The notes under the pieces: model-generated
The model's input: only the letters and a program-made list of their open reading frames with translations
The model's database searches: none
What the model was told of the DNA's origin: nothing
Source: Aestuariimicrobium sp. p3-SID1156
GTDB taxonomy: Bacteria; Actinomycetota; Actinomycetes; Propionibacteriales; Propionibacteriaceae
Assembly (NCBI RefSeq): GCF_025144225.1
Contig: NZ_JALXXB010000006.1
Coordinates: forward strand, 62,001 to 126,000
DNA: 64,000 bases
Direction: 5' to 3'
Position numbers and translations under genes: made by a program
Shown here: positions 26,931 through 36,229 of the stretch, piece by piece
How the letters are laid out: every line of letters starts with the position of its first letter
Position numbering within the stretch: the stretch's first letter is position 1

Positions 26931-27428
26931 GTGGCCACCCCCGACTTCATCCTCGAGCTGCGCCGACACATCGGGAACGCTCCCCTCTTCCTGATCGGCA
27001 TCACCGCCCTCGTCGTGCGCGAGCATGAGGATGGGCAGCAGCTGCTGCTCGTCCGCAGGGTGGACACCGGGGAGTGGACACCGGTCTGCGGCATCGTCGA
27101 GCCCGGGGAACAGCTCCACGAGGTGGCGGTGCGGGAGGTCCTGGAGGAGACCCGGGTCCGATCGGCGGTCAAGCGCTGCGTGTGGATCAAGACCTACCCG
27201 GAGATCACCTATCCCAATGGAGACATCTGCTCCTATGTGAACCACACCTTCACGATGACCTGGCTCGGCGGTGACCCCGAAGTCGGCGACGATGAGTCCA
27301 CCGATGCTCGGTGGTGGCCGGTGGACGCGCTGCCGCCCATGCGTCCGGAGTTCGTCGAGCGCATCGACTGGGCACTGCGTGAGGAGCCCGGATGCTGGTT
27401 CGGCGAAGGGCCGGATCTGGGCGCCTGA
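26931..27428 (+). CDS. Nudix hydrolase
   Basis: A 165-residue Nudix protein; the Nudix box runs from GIVEPGEQ to REVLEET with the metal-binding Glu pair present. These enzymes cleave nucleoside diphosphates linked to another group; the substrate is unknown here. GTG 26931 is the start, divergent from tpx with a 72-bp gap. A C-terminal WALREEPG helix completes the domain. Confidence 0.9.
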   Translation: MATPDFILELRRHIGNAPLFLIGITALVVREHEDGQQLLLVRRVDTGEWTPVCGIVEPGEQLHEVAVREVLEETRVRSAVKRCVWIKTYPEITYPNGDICSYVNHTFTMTWLGGDPEVGDDESTDARWWPVDALPPMRPEFVERIDWALREEPGCWFGEGPDLGA

Positions 27429-27666
27429 GTGTGGCTCCGAGGCCGCGCACGCTTGTGCGCCGGTCGGGCCGAGTCGCCCCACGTTTGTGCACAACCCCGG
27501 TGAAAGCCCTAGACACGCGGGATTCGTCCGCCCCCACCTCTCGTCTTCTCCATGGACACCGTGTTAGGTTCCTGCACTGAGGGTTCCTCCCTCGCCAAGT
27601 CCGGACATGCCACCGGATTTGATTCCATCGCGGCGCTTCGGCGCTCCGTCTCGAATGGGAACAAGG

Positions 27667-28746
27667 ATGTTCACTGCTTCTCTTGGCATCTTCCTGCTGG
27701 GTCTGCTCGCTGCAGCCGCAGGCGGATTCGTTGGCGCGGCGATCGGCGCCAACTTCGCCTTCGCCCTGACCGGCTTTTGTGTGCTCTTCGCCTGGGGCAT
27801 CACCACCACTGGCCTGGACGCCGTTATGGGCATCGACCCGGGCGTCGCCTTCAACTACATCGCGTTCGGTCCCTTCATGGGCCCGCACATCACCTTTGCC
27901 GCTGGCGCCGCTGCGGCTGCCTACGCGGCGAACAAGCGCTACATCGAGTCCGGCAAGGACGCGACCAGCCCGCTGGCCGGCCTGGGCCGCCCCGACGTGC
28001 TGCTCATCGGCTCCGCCTTCGGTGTCCTGGGCTACCTGATCCAGATCGGCATCTCCAAGCTGCCCTGGTTCGGCGCCCACACCGACTCGGTCGCCTTGAC
28101 CGTGCTCCTTTCCGCGATCATCGCACGCCTCCTCTTCGGCAACACCGCTGAGGGGAAGGCCTCGCTGTTCAACACCGAGCGCCTGCGCACCGCCCCGAAG
28201 GAGCGCGGTGGCTTCATGGGCAAGTGGGACGCCAGCGACGACTACAGGTGGCTCCCCTACCAGGAGACCCCGGCCCAGTTCAGCGCCATCGGTATCTTCT
28301 TCGGCCTCGCCGCTGCCGGCGTTGCCCTGATGCTGGCCATCCACTTCCCTGCCATGGCGGGCAACGCGCCGACCTTCGCCTTCGGCATCTCGGCCATCAT
28401 CATCCTGTTCCTGATCATTGGGTGGGACATGCCTGTCCAGCACCACGTCACGGTGGTGGCCGGTCTGGCTTCCGTCCTGTTCTTCCCGATCCTGCGCGGA
28501 GCCGGTGACCAGGGCTTCAAGTACTACGCCAACCTGGGCACTATGGACAGCAACGCCTGGCTCGCTGCTGTCGGGGCCATACTGATCGGTGCTCTCGCCG
28601 GTTGGGTCGGCGCCATGTTCGGCCAGCTGTTCGCCAACCTCTGGTACAACCGCGGCACGACCCACATTGACCCCCCGGCCAGCTCCATCTGGCTGACCAC
28701 CACCCTGGTCTGGATCGCCGCCACCCTGGCCGGCTTCTCCTCCTGA
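27667..28746 (+). CDS. Multi-pass membrane protein of unknown function
   Basis: About 359 residues with eight or more hydrophobic segments rich in Gly and Ala (for example FLLGLLAAAAGGFVGAAIGA) and short polar loops. I do not recognise the family; it may be restricted to Propionibacteriaceae-like actinobacteria. ATG 27667 or 27655 are plausible starts, and the 20 upstream residues of the longest frame look non-coding. The 238-bp gap before it holds no gene I can support. A strong hairpin follows the stop. Confidence 0.7.
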   Translation: MFTASLGIFLLGLLAAAAGGFVGAAIGANFAFALTGFCVLFAWGITTTGLDAVMGIDPGVAFNYIAFGPFMGPHITFAAGAAAAAYAANKRYIESGKDATSPLAGLGRPDVLLIGSAFGVLGYLIQIGISKLPWFGAHTDSVALTVLLSAIIARLLFGNTAEGKASLFNTERLRTAPKERGGFMGKWDASDDYRWLPYQETPAQFSAIGIFFGLAAAGVALMLAIHFPAMAGNAPTFAFGISAIIILFLIIGWDMPVQHHVTVVAGLASVLFFPILRGAGDQGFKYYANLGTMDSNAWLAAVGAILIGALAGWVGAMFGQLFANLWYNRGTTHIDPPASSIWLTTTLVWIAATLAGFSS

Positions 28747-28771
28747 TCACGGGACGAATCCATACCAACTG

Positions 28772-28806
28772 CAACGCCCGCCGAGCAGATCGCTCGGCGG
28801 GCGTTG
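28772..28806. terminator. Bidirectional terminator-like hairpin
   Basis: CAACGCCCGCCGAGC at 28772-28786 and its exact complement at 28792-28806 form a perfect 15-bp GC-rich stem with a 5-base loop, between two convergent genes. The U-tract is weak in both directions, as is common in actinobacteria. Confidence 0.85.
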
Positions 28807-28827
28807 TGCTGTGTGCCAGCGGGCAGC

Positions 28828-29523
28828 TCAGGCGTCCCCGTTGACCACGGCAGTGAAGCCCTCGGCAATGGCGCGGCAGGTCGGCTCGACCCTGCGATCA
28901 GCGGCAGTCATCCGGTCGAGCATGGTGGTTCCCTTGTGCCCGGCACGCTTCCACCAGTGCTGCATCAGCTCCGGGGATGCCTCCGGGTGGAACTGGACTC
29001 CCCAGGCGCTGCCCAGCCGGAAGGCGGCGTTCTCGTAGGTGGCGGTGCGCGCGAGTTCGGTGGCGCCCTCGGGCAGCTGCACCACGTTGTCGTAGTGGGA
29101 CATCGGCACCGGTCCCCCGGCCAGCACGGCCCCGCCCACCACCGGGTCATGGGCGGCAGCCGGAGCCCAGTGCAGCTCGAGGGCACCCTCTTCGAGACCC
29201 CGCGGATCGCCCACGTTCACGCGTCCCCCAAGAGCCTCGGCGAGCAACTGGTGACCCAGGCAGATCCCCAGGATTGGGATGTCGATGGCGTGCAGGTCGG
29301 CCATCAGGTCCTTGACCTTGCCCATCCAGGGCAGTTCGGCATGGGCACTCGTCCGACCCCCGAGCACCACCAGACCGTCACCGATGGCATCGAGGTTCGG
29401 AACGTCCTTGGACTGCAGGTCGATCACCGACAGTCGGACGTCGCGAGCCAGCCACTCCTCGAAGCGGTCGAGGGGGACATCGGACTCGGGCTGCAGGACA
29501 GTGATGCGGGGCTTCTTGGCCAT
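28828..29523 (-). CDS. Class I glutamine amidotransferase-like protein
   Basis: A 231-residue protein of the GMP-synthase-like amidotransferase fold. The nucleophile Cys is in GICLGHQLLAEALGG and the His-Glu pair in QFHPEAS. It lacks a fused synthetase domain, so it is either a stand-alone glutaminase or one of the gamma-glutamyl hydrolase-like relatives. Substrate unknown. It ends toward the 28772 hairpin. Confidence 0.87.
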   Translation of the reverse strand: MAKKPRITVLQPESDVPLDRFEEWLARDVRLSVIDLQSKDVPNLDAIGDGLVVLGGRTSAHAELPWMGKVKDLMADLHAIDIPILGICLGHQLLAEALGGRVNVGDPRGLEEGALELHWAPAAAHDPVVGGAVLAGGPVPMSHYDNVVQLPEGATELARTATYENAAFRLGSAWGVQFHPEASPELMQHWWKRAGHKGTTMLDRMTAADRRVEPTCRAIAEGFTAVVNGDA

Positions 29524-29532
29524 GGAAGAATG

Positions 29533-30099
29533 CTAGCGGCGTGCCTCCACCCGTGCCCGGTGGCGGCGGGCCACCAGCACCATCGAGCCGGCCAGCAGCA
29601 ATCCGGTCGCCAGCCAGACCGCCCGCAACCCCATCGCCCGGTAGGCCAGACCACCGATGAGCGCGCCGCTGCTCAGGCTCGCCCACATGGCCAAGTACTG
29701 CAGCCAGATGCGTCGCGGGCCACCGAAGAAGTAGCCGTCCACGAAGCGCTGGGCCATCTTCACCAGCGTTCCGGTCATGTAGGTGATGCTGATCGCCACC
29801 TCGCCGTGACGTTCGAAGACGCTGTTCATGGCCCCGATCGTGACGCTGAGGAAGAGCACTGCCAACCGCTGGTTGCCCATCCACACTCCCAACGAGCTCA
29901 GGATTGCCATGGCGCACACCAGTCCCAGGACCACCTCGCGGGCCCGCTGCTCACCGGCGTGCGGCTCGGCCAGCCTGCGGGCGGCAGCCCCGATCATCAC
30001 ACCGAGCAGGAAGAGCGCCATCAGGCCACCGGCACGCCCGGCGACCTCCCAGGTCGACTCGGCGATCGCCGCGGTGAGTCGCGTCGTGTTGCCTGACAT
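29533..30099 (-). CDS. DUF1275 (YoaK-like) membrane protein, short N-terminus
   Basis: The conserved DUF1275 start MSGNTTRL and later segments (GAMNSVFERHGEVAISITYMTGT in that region, WLATGLLLAGSMVL) are present, with five or six hydrophobic helices. The first helix that normally precedes MSGNT in this family is missing: upstream codons encode an arginine-rich, non-hydrophobic stretch back to ATG 30189. The gene may be truncated or use a shortened form. Function of the family is unknown. Divergent from the TRIC-like gene. Confidence 0.7.
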   Translation of the reverse strand: MSGNTTRLTAAIAESTWEVAGRAGGLMALFLLGVMIGAAARRLAEPHAGEQRAREVVLGLVCAMAILSSLGVWMGNQRLAVLFLSVTIGAMNSVFERHGEVAISITYMTGTLVKMAQRFVDGYFFGGPRRIWLQYLAMWASLSSGALIGGLAYRAMGLRAVWLATGLLLAGSMVLVARRHRARVEARR

Positions 30100-30195
30100 G
30101 ACGGTGGTCCAGCATGGCCACAGGCTAGTGGCACGCTGCCCCAGGGCGCACAGGCGGCGAGGCCGACAGCGAGGCGAAGACGCCGACATGATGGA

Positions 30196-30948
30196 ATGTC
30201 GGTCGTGCTTGCCGAAGTTGCGCTGGTGTTCCGAGTCCTGGACCTGATCGGGGTGTTCCTCAACGGGTTCCTCGGCGGCACGTTGGCGCGGCGCCAGCAT
30301 TTCGACCCGGTCGGATTCTGCATCCTGGCGGTCATCTCCGCCCTGGGTGGTGGCATCCTCCGCGACCTGATGCTGATGATGGGTCGACCGGTGGCGATCA
30401 CTGACAGGTGGTACCTGATCATGGCGCTCATCGGGGCTGTGGTGGCCTGGGTGCTCCACTTCGACGGACGCCTGTGGCGGATGCTGTTCCCGGTCGCCGA
30501 CGGTCTCGTGCTGGGCCTGTGGACGGCCACCGGAACGGTGAAAGGGCTGGCAGGTGGGCTGAACCCACTGGCGGCCCTGATGATGGGCCTGATCACGGCA
30601 ATCGGCGGCGGCATGATCCGCGACATCGCCGTGGGACGGGTCCCCTCCGTCTTCGGCGGCAACAAGCTCTACGCAACTCCTGCAGTCGTCTCGGGGCTGG
30701 CGGTGCTGGTCGGCTACTGGGCTGGGCTGGACGCCTCCTGGTTGATGCTGATTGCGACAGTCCTGAGCGTCGCGCTCGTCTCTGCGGCGGAGGTTTTCGA
30801 CTGGCGCCTGCCTCGACACACCAACGAGCCCATCACCTTCACCCGGCCGCAGGTGCTGACCCTCATCCGCCGCGCCGAGAGCCGAGGACGCCAGCAGGCC
30901 GAGCGCGAGAACACCTCCACGGCTGACGACGAGCCCCTCGGGGACTAG
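30196..30948 (+). CDS. TRIC cation channel / UPF0126 family membrane protein
   Basis: A 250-residue protein with two copies of the glycine-rich motif (SALGGGILRDLML and TAIGGGMIRDIAVGR) and seven hydrophobic segments, the hallmark of bacterial TRIC-type channels (YadS/YicG family). It likely conducts monovalent cations across the cytoplasmic membrane. The hydrophilic C-terminal 45 residues are charged. ATG 30196 is used; its last 4 bp overlap the end of the convergent response regulator gene. Confidence 0.88.
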   Translation: MSVVLAEVALVFRVLDLIGVFLNGFLGGTLARRQHFDPVGFCILAVISALGGGILRDLMLMMGRPVAITDRWYLIMALIGAVVAWVLHFDGRLWRMLFPVADGLVLGLWTATGTVKGLAGGLNPLAALMMGLITAIGGGMIRDIAVGRVPSVFGGNKLYATPAVVSGLAVLVGYWAGLDASWLMLIATVLSVALVSAAEVFDWRLPRHTNEPITFTRPQVLTLIRRAESRGRQQAERENTSTADDEPLGD

Positions 30949-31577
30949 GACAGGTCGAGCAGCCCCAGGTCGTGGGCTCGTGCGACTGCCGCCGTGCGGG
31001 AGTCCACGCCCAGCTTGGCGAATGCCCTGACCAGATGGGTCTTGACGGTGGCCTCGGTGACGAACAGGCGTCGGGCGATCTCCCGATTCGACGCGCCCTG
31101 GGCGACCTCGCGCAGCACATCGGTCTCCCGCTCGCTCAGCTCCGGCCGTGGTTGGCGCAGGGTGTCGACCACGCGTGCGGTCAGGTCGGCGTCCACCAGG
31201 TCGTGCCCGGCGGCAGCCGCCTGCACGGCATTGATGATCGCCTCCGGCTCGGCGTCCTTCAGCAGATAACCAACCGCGCCCGCCTCGACCGCGCGCACGA
31301 TGTCTCGATCCTGGTCATAAGTGGTCAGGATCAACACGGCCGGGTCCTCCGCGCCGCCCAGTTGGGCGGCCAGCCAGACCCCGTCGCGGCGCGGGTCGCC
31401 CAGACGCAGGTCGGTGACGACAACGTCCGGACGCTCGGTGGCGACCAGGTCCAGGGCTTCCTGAGCAGACGCGACCGCGCCGACGACGTCAATCTCCTCG
31501 GACCAGGAGAGCATTGCCACCAGACCCTGCCTGACCACCGGATGGTCGTCGACCAGTACGACCCGTGCCGCTGACAT
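30945..31577 (-). CDS. NarL/FixJ-family response regulator
   Basis: A 210-residue two-component regulator. The receiver domain has the acidic pair Asp10/Asp11, phospho-acceptor Asp56 (VVVTDLRLGD) and Lys in YLLKDAEPE; the C-terminal LuxR-type helix-turn-helix includes LSERETDVLREVAQGASN. ATG 31577 follows GGAGGAG and lies 4 bp after the MMPL transporter stop. Its partner should be the histidine kinase two genes upstream, so the system likely controls this operon and perhaps lipid or drug export. Confidence 0.92.
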   Translation of the reverse strand: MSAARVVLVDDHPVVRQGLVAMLSWSEEIDVVGAVASAQEALDLVATERPDVVVTDLRLGDPRRDGVWLAAQLGGAEDPAVLILTTYDQDRDIVRAVEAGAVGYLLKDAEPEAIINAVQAAAAGHDLVDADLTARVVDTLRQPRPELSERETDVLREVAQGASNREIARRLFVTEATVKTHLVRAFAKLGVDSRTAAVARAHDLGLLDLS

Positions 31578-31581
31578 TGGC

Positions 31582-33672
31582 TCAGCTCCTCCCGCCTTCA
31601 GGGGCCCCGGCAGCCTGCGGGCGGCCGGGCCACCAGATCCTGTCCCCGACCAGCTCGAAGACCGCTGGGACGATGACCGTTCGCACCAACAAGGTATCCA
31701 CCAGCACACCGAGGCAGACAATGATGCCGAGCTGGCCCATGACGACAAGAGGCAGCACGCCCAGGGCTGCGAAGACCGCGGCCAGCACGATGCCGGCGGA
31801 AGTGATCACGGCTCCGGTGTGTCGGACGGCCTCGACCATGCCGCGTCGAGTGCCGTGCTCGATTGCCTCATGGCGGGCTCGTTCGACCAGGAAGATCGTG
31901 TAGTCGATGCCCAGCGCCACCAGGAAGATGAAGGCGAACAGGGGTACCTCGTTGGCCAGGGCGGGGCTGTCCATGACCCAGCGACTGACCACGCTGCCAG
32001 CACCGATGGCGGCGGCCGCACTGGTCACGTTGATGGCCAGCAGCAGGAAGGGTGCCACCAGGGAGCGGGTCAGGGCGATGAGTACCAGCAGGCTCACGCT
32101 CAGCACGAGCGGGATGGTCAGCAGGACATCGTGGCGTTGGGCCTCGCGCTTGTCGAGGTCCTCGGCAATACTGCCGCCCACCTTCGCCTCAGCACCGTCC
32201 ACGGCGTGGACGCGGTCTCGCAAGGTGCGCACGGTGTCGAGCGCCTCGTCGGTCCCGGGGGCGTCCTTGCCGATCAGCTGAAGGCGGACCCACCCGTCGT
32301 GGGAGCCGGTGGGCTGGACGCTGGTGACACCGGGGGTTTCCTTGAGGACGCTGGTGACGTCGGCAGCCTGGGCCTGCTTCGCGATGACGTTGATCGGGGC
32401 GGTGAACCCGGCCGGGTAGTGCGCCGCCACGGTCTGCAGGCCGTCGATGGACTCAGCCTCGACGCGGAACTGCTCGGCCTGGTCCAGGCCGACCCGGGTG
32501 CCGATCAGACCGGTGGCGAAGACTCCGAGCACTGCCAGCCCCGCCACCAGGGCGCGGATGGGGTGGGCGGCGACCGACTCGGCCAGGCGTCCCCACAGCC
32601 CCTGCTTCTGGGAGACCTGACCCGGGCGCGGGACGAAGGGCCAGAAGATACCGCGCCCCACGATCGACAGGATCGCCGGCAGCACCAGCAGTACGCTCAG
32701 CAGCGCCAGCAGCAGGCCGGCGCCCGAGGAGAGGCCGAGCCCACGGGTGTCCGGGAGGGCGGCGAAGAGCAGGGTCATCAGACCGAGCACGACGGTGAGG
32801 TTGCTGGCGATGATTGCCCCACGGGTACCCACCCAGGCACGCTGCATCGCCAGGCGGTGGTCCTCCGTACGTTGCAGTTCCTCGCGATACCGGCTGATCA
32901 TGAGGAGGGCGTAGTTGGCGCCCGCGCCGAAGACGAGCACGCTGACGATGCCACCCTCGGCATGCCAACCGGTCTTGAGGGACAGCCAGTTCGACAGGTT
33001 GGTGGCGGTCTGGTCGGCGGTACCGACCACGAGCAGCGGCAACAGCCACAGCAGCGGCGAGCGGTAGGTGATCAGCAACAGCACGGCCACGATGCTGATA
33101 GTCACGACGAGCAGGGTCACGTTCGCGCCGGAGAAGCTGTTGGCGATGTCGCCACCGAAGGCCGGGCCACCGGTGACCTGGAGGTTCAGGCCCTCCAGAG
33201 CGGGGTTGTCCTTCGCGGCCCGGGCGATCTTCTCGCGCACGTCCAGGACCTGTTCCAGGTTGTCACTGCTGCTGTCGCTCGCCGGGAGGGGCACCAGGGC
33301 CAGCACGGCCTTGCCGTCCTCGCTGGGGATGATGACAGGCTTGCCGCCGCCGAGTTCCGCGGCCAGCCCGGAGAAGGCGCCCGTGGCGTCCCGTCCCAGG
33401 GCGCCCTGGTCACCGCGGCTGGCGACCACCAGGACAGGCTGTCGCTCGGAGCCGGGGAAGGTCTTGAGGGTGTCGGCCACCAGCTTGGACTCGGCGGTGG
33501 CAGGCAGGTTGGTGCCGCGGGGAGCGGTGTCGACGGTACGCAGGGCAGCAGTCGCACCACCGGCGGCGAGCAGGAATATCAGGAGGACAACCCAGGCACT
33601 GCGGCGTCCGGTCAGGAATCGTGCGATGGCTGACGGGGCGCCCGCGCGGGTCGAAGTGGAGGTTGCGGGCAT
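31582..33672 (-). CDS. MMPL/RND-family transporter
   Basis: A roughly 696-residue membrane protein with two repeats of one helix, a large extracytoplasmic loop and five helices. MMPL marks include GGPAFGGDI, a GIDYTIFLVERARHE segment in repeat 2 and ANYALLMISRYREEL in repeat 1. Family members export lipids or drugs using the proton gradient. It is sandwiched between a histidine kinase and its response regulator, so it may be the target of that system or, less likely, part of the sensing. ATG 33672 begins the compact family N-terminus; ATG 33705 is possible. Confidence 0.9.
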   Translation of the reverse strand: MPATSTSTRAGAPSAIARFLTGRRSAWVVLLIFLLAAGGATAALRTVDTAPRGTNLPATAESKLVADTLKTFPGSERQPVLVVASRGDQGALGRDATGAFSGLAAELGGGKPVIIPSEDGKAVLALVPLPASDSSSDNLEQVLDVREKIARAAKDNPALEGLNLQVTGGPAFGGDIANSFSGANVTLLVVTISIVAVLLLITYRSPLLWLLPLLVVGTADQTATNLSNWLSLKTGWHAEGGIVSVLVFGAGANYALLMISRYREELQRTEDHRLAMQRAWVGTRGAIIASNLTVVLGLMTLLFAALPDTRGLGLSSGAGLLLALLSVLLVLPAILSIVGRGIFWPFVPRPGQVSQKQGLWGRLAESVAAHPIRALVAGLAVLGVFATGLIGTRVGLDQAEQFRVEAESIDGLQTVAAHYPAGFTAPINVIAKQAQAADVTSVLKETPGVTSVQPTGSHDGWVRLQLIGKDAPGTDEALDTVRTLRDRVHAVDGAEAKVGGSIAEDLDKREAQRHDVLLTIPLVLSVSLLVLIALTRSLVAPFLLLAINVTSAAAAIGAGSVVSRWVMDSPALANEVPLFAFIFLVALGIDYTIFLVERARHEAIEHGTRRGMVEAVRHTGAVITSAGIVLAAVFAALGVLPLVVMGQLGIIVCLGVLVDTLLVRTVIVPAVFELVGDRIWWPGRPQAAGAPEGGRS

Positions 33673-33737
33673 GCTGAAAGGGTAGATTCTGGACGCCGCG
33701 ATCACGCGTCGCGCGCGTCCATCATCCGGTTGACAGT

Positions 33738-34919
33738 TCAGCGTCCGGGCAGGATCGCACGGACGACGCTGCCCGAGCCGTCGGACTCCAGCTCCAGACG
33801 ACCGCCCGCCTTCTGCAGGCGGCGCCGCATCAGCCCGAGGCCGAAGCTGCCACTGCCCTCGGCCCCGGCCGTGGCAGTATCGAAGCCGATGCCGTCATCA
33901 CTGATCGTGAGGCTGGTGTCGCTGTCATCCTGGGACAGGCGCAGGGTGGCATGCTTCGCCCGAGAGTGCTGGGCCACATTGGCGATGGCCGATTGGGCCA
34001 CCCGCAGCAGGACCGCCTGATCCTCCACCGAGAGCGGTCGCCGGAGATCCTGCACCAGCAGTTCGGTGTCCACGCCGGTACGGGCTCGGGTGGCGTTCGC
34101 CAGGCGGCCCAAAGCGTCGGTGAGCGTGCTCTGCTCGAGTTCCACCGGGGCCATCGCCGCGACGAGGTTGCGGGCGTCCTGCAGGTTTTGTGCAGCGGTC
34201 TGGCGAGCCTGGTGCACGAGGGTTGCTGCCTGCGCGGGGTCTCGATCGAGCAGCCGTTCAGCACTGCCCAGCAGAAGCTGGATGCCGGTGAAGCCCTGCG
34301 CCAGGGTGTCGTGGATCTCGGCGGCGAGGCGCTCGCGTTCCTCAAGCTGGCCGGCGTGCCGTTCGGAGGTGAGCAGTTCGGCGCGGGTGCGTTCCAGTTC
34401 CTCCAGCAGGACGCGTCGGCGTTCGGATTCCCGTTGCACGCCCTCGAAGCTCCAGACCGTCACCACCGCCACCACCGCTCCGAGCCAGGGCCCCAGAACG
34501 GCGCCCAGGTTGAAGGTGCCCCCGGTGACGAACATGCTCACCGAGACGGCCCAGGTGCCGATCACCGCCAGCAGCCCACCGACGCGTCCCAGCACATGCA
34601 GTTCCAGGAAGAACAACGGGAAGGCGATGAAGACCGCCTGTGGGCTCAGCATCACCATCGCCACCCAACAGACCAGGAGGGCACCCAACCAGAGCCATGG
34701 CCACCGACGGCTGACCAGGCCGACGGCGAAGGCAGCCAGGATCCCTGCCCCGGCGAGGGCCGCCCCCAGCCTGGCGGAAGTCGAGGTTCCTGCGGGCATC
34801 ACGAGGACTGCGAACACCACCAGGGCCACCAACAACGAGGTCAGCCCCCACGACAGCCAACGCGACAGCGGCAGCAGAACCGCGGTATGGCCGGGAAGTC
34901 GAGTGTCGGCGGAACTCAC
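33738..34919 (-). CDS. Sensor histidine kinase (NarL-partner type)
   Basis: About 393 residues. Five or six N-terminal hydrophobic helices (residues about 10-160) are followed by a coiled segment, a HisKA_3 domain with the phospho-acceptor His in LAAEIHDTLAQGF (about residue 200) and a C-terminal ATPase domain (SDDGIGFDTA, GSFGLGLMRRRL). There is almost no extracytoplasmic loop, so the signal is probably sensed within the membrane. GTG 34919 or ATG 34943 may be the start. Operon with MMPL and response regulator. Confidence 0.9.
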   Translation of the reverse strand: MSSADTRLPGHTAVLLPLSRWLSWGLTSLLVALVVFAVLVMPAGTSTSARLGAALAGAGILAAFAVGLVSRRWPWLWLGALLVCWVAMVMLSPQAVFIAFPLFFLELHVLGRVGGLLAVIGTWAVSVSMFVTGGTFNLGAVLGPWLGAVVAVVTVWSFEGVQRESERRRVLLEELERTRAELLTSERHAGQLEERERLAAEIHDTLAQGFTGIQLLLGSAERLLDRDPAQAATLVHQARQTAAQNLQDARNLVAAMAPVELEQSTLTDALGRLANATRARTGVDTELLVQDLRRPLSVEDQAVLLRVAQSAIANVAQHSRAKHATLRLSQDDSDTSLTISDDGIGFDTATAGAEGSGSFGLGLMRRRLQKAGGRLELESDGSGSVVRAILPGR

Positions 34920-34955
34920 GCGTCCATGATGGCAGCCTGCCACGACAGGAATGGA

Positions 34956-35120
34956 TCAGCGACCGCGCAACAGCGGCCTGACCAGCAGCCACACCCCGCC
35001 CAGGGCGATGAAGATGCCGATCCCACCCAAGCCGGGTGAGTCATCACTCTCGCCCATGTGGACCATCATCGCGCCCAGCGCGACCATCGCGATCGCCCCC
35101 AGGACCCGCCACACCCTCAT
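34956..35120 (-). CDS. Small membrane protein upstream of the histidine kinase
   Basis: A 54-residue protein from ATG 35120 with two hydrophobic helices (VLGAIAMVALGAMMVHM and GIGIFIALGGVWLLVRPLL) joined by the acidic turn GESDDSPG. It ends 12 or more bases before the kinase start on the same strand, so it is likely the first gene of the kinase-MMPL-regulator operon. Function unknown; small membrane proteins beside intramembrane-sensing kinases can modulate them. Confidence 0.6.
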   Translation of the reverse strand: MRVWRVLGAIAMVALGAMMVHMGESDDSPGLGGIGIFIALGGVWLLVRPLLRGR

Positions 35121-35181
35121 GCTCTGAGGATACGTCCGTTCTCCAGCGCGGTCGTCACGAAAGAGTGAGACTGGTTGAGTG

Positions 35182-36225
35182 ATGAACGACTCTGGCGACG
35201 ACGAACAGGGCAAGGGCGGGGTCTACTCGTCCAAGGGCAAGGCCTTCACCCGTGACCAGCGCTACATCAGCGACCGGATCGTGCGCGAGCCCCGTGGCGA
35301 GGGCCAGTGGCCGGTCGAGGCCGGGCGGTACCGGCTGGTCGCGGCTAGAGCCTGCCCCTGGGCCAACCGGACGCTGATCGTGCGGCGGTTGCTGGGTCTC
35401 GAGGGTGCCCTCAGTGTGGGCATGCCCGGGCCTGTCCACGACGCGAAGTCCTGGACCTTCGACCTGGACCCCGATGGCAAGGATCCGGTGCTGGGGATCC
35501 ACTGGCTCAAGGAGGCCTATGACAAGCGCTTCCCCGGCTACCCGCGCGGTATCACCGTGCCCGCGATCGTCGAGGTCTCCAGTGGCGAGGTGGTCACCAA
35601 CGACTTCGCCCAGATGACACTGGACTTCTCCACCGAGTGGACCCAGTTCCACCGCGAGGGGGGGCCGGACCTGTACCCGGAAGCGCTCCGCGAGGAGATG
35701 GACCAGGTCATGCAGCGCGTGTACACCGAGGTCAACAATGGCGTCTACCGCTGCGGCTTCGCGGGCACGCAGGAGGCCTACAACGAGGGTTACGAGCGGC
35801 TGTGGACCGCGCTGGACTGGCTGGAGGAACGCCTCGCGGACCGCCGATACCTGATGGGCGACTCCATCACTGAGGCCGACGTGCGCCTGTTCACCACGCT
35901 GGTGCGCTTCGATCCCGTCTACCACGGGCACTTCAAGTGCAACCGGCAGAAGCTGATCGAGATGCCCAACCTGTGGGGGTATGCCCGCGACCTGTACCAG
36001 ACCCCGGGTTTCGGGGACACCATCGACTTCGTGCAGATCAAGGAGCACTACTACATCGTCCACACCGACCTGAACCCGCACTCGATCGTGCCGCAGGGGC
36101 CCGACCTGTCCGGATGGCTGTCCGACCATGGTCGCGGGAAGCTCGGCGGCAGCCCCTTCGGGGAAGGCACTCCCCCACCGCCGGTGCCGCCGCAGGAGCG
36201 TTCACCGCACGTGCTGGGCGCCTGA
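35182..36225 (+). CDS. Xi-class GST-like (glutathionyl/mycothionyl-hydroquinone reductase family)
   Basis: A 347-residue protein of the YqjG/ECM4 family. The thioredoxin-fold active site is ACPWANRT (Cys about residue 58), followed by the all-helical GST C-terminal domain (NNGVYRCGFAGTQEAYNEGY, EADVRLFTTLVRFDPVYHGHFKCN spread over it). Enzymes of this class reduce thiol-conjugated hydroquinones. Actinobacteria generally use mycothiol, so the true co-thiol may not be glutathione. ATG 35182; a GTG directly upstream is possible. Confidence 0.9.
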   Translation: MNDSGDDEQGKGGVYSSKGKAFTRDQRYISDRIVREPRGEGQWPVEAGRYRLVAARACPWANRTLIVRRLLGLEGALSVGMPGPVHDAKSWTFDLDPDGKDPVLGIHWLKEAYDKRFPGYPRGITVPAIVEVSSGEVVTNDFAQMTLDFSTEWTQFHREGGPDLYPEALREEMDQVMQRVYTEVNNGVYRCGFAGTQEAYNEGYERLWTALDWLEERLADRRYLMGDSITEADVRLFTTLVRFDPVYHGHFKCNRQKLIEMPNLWGYARDLYQTPGFGDTIDFVQIKEHYYIVHTDLNPHSIVPQGPDLSGWLSDHGRGKLGGSPFGEGTPPPPVPPQERSPHVLGA

Positions 36226-36229
36226 GAGC

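Noticed and set aside
27429-27666. Riboswitch or small RNA before the unknown membrane protein
   Set aside because: A short GCGC-TTCG-GCGC hairpin is present but no conserved riboswitch core could be recognised.
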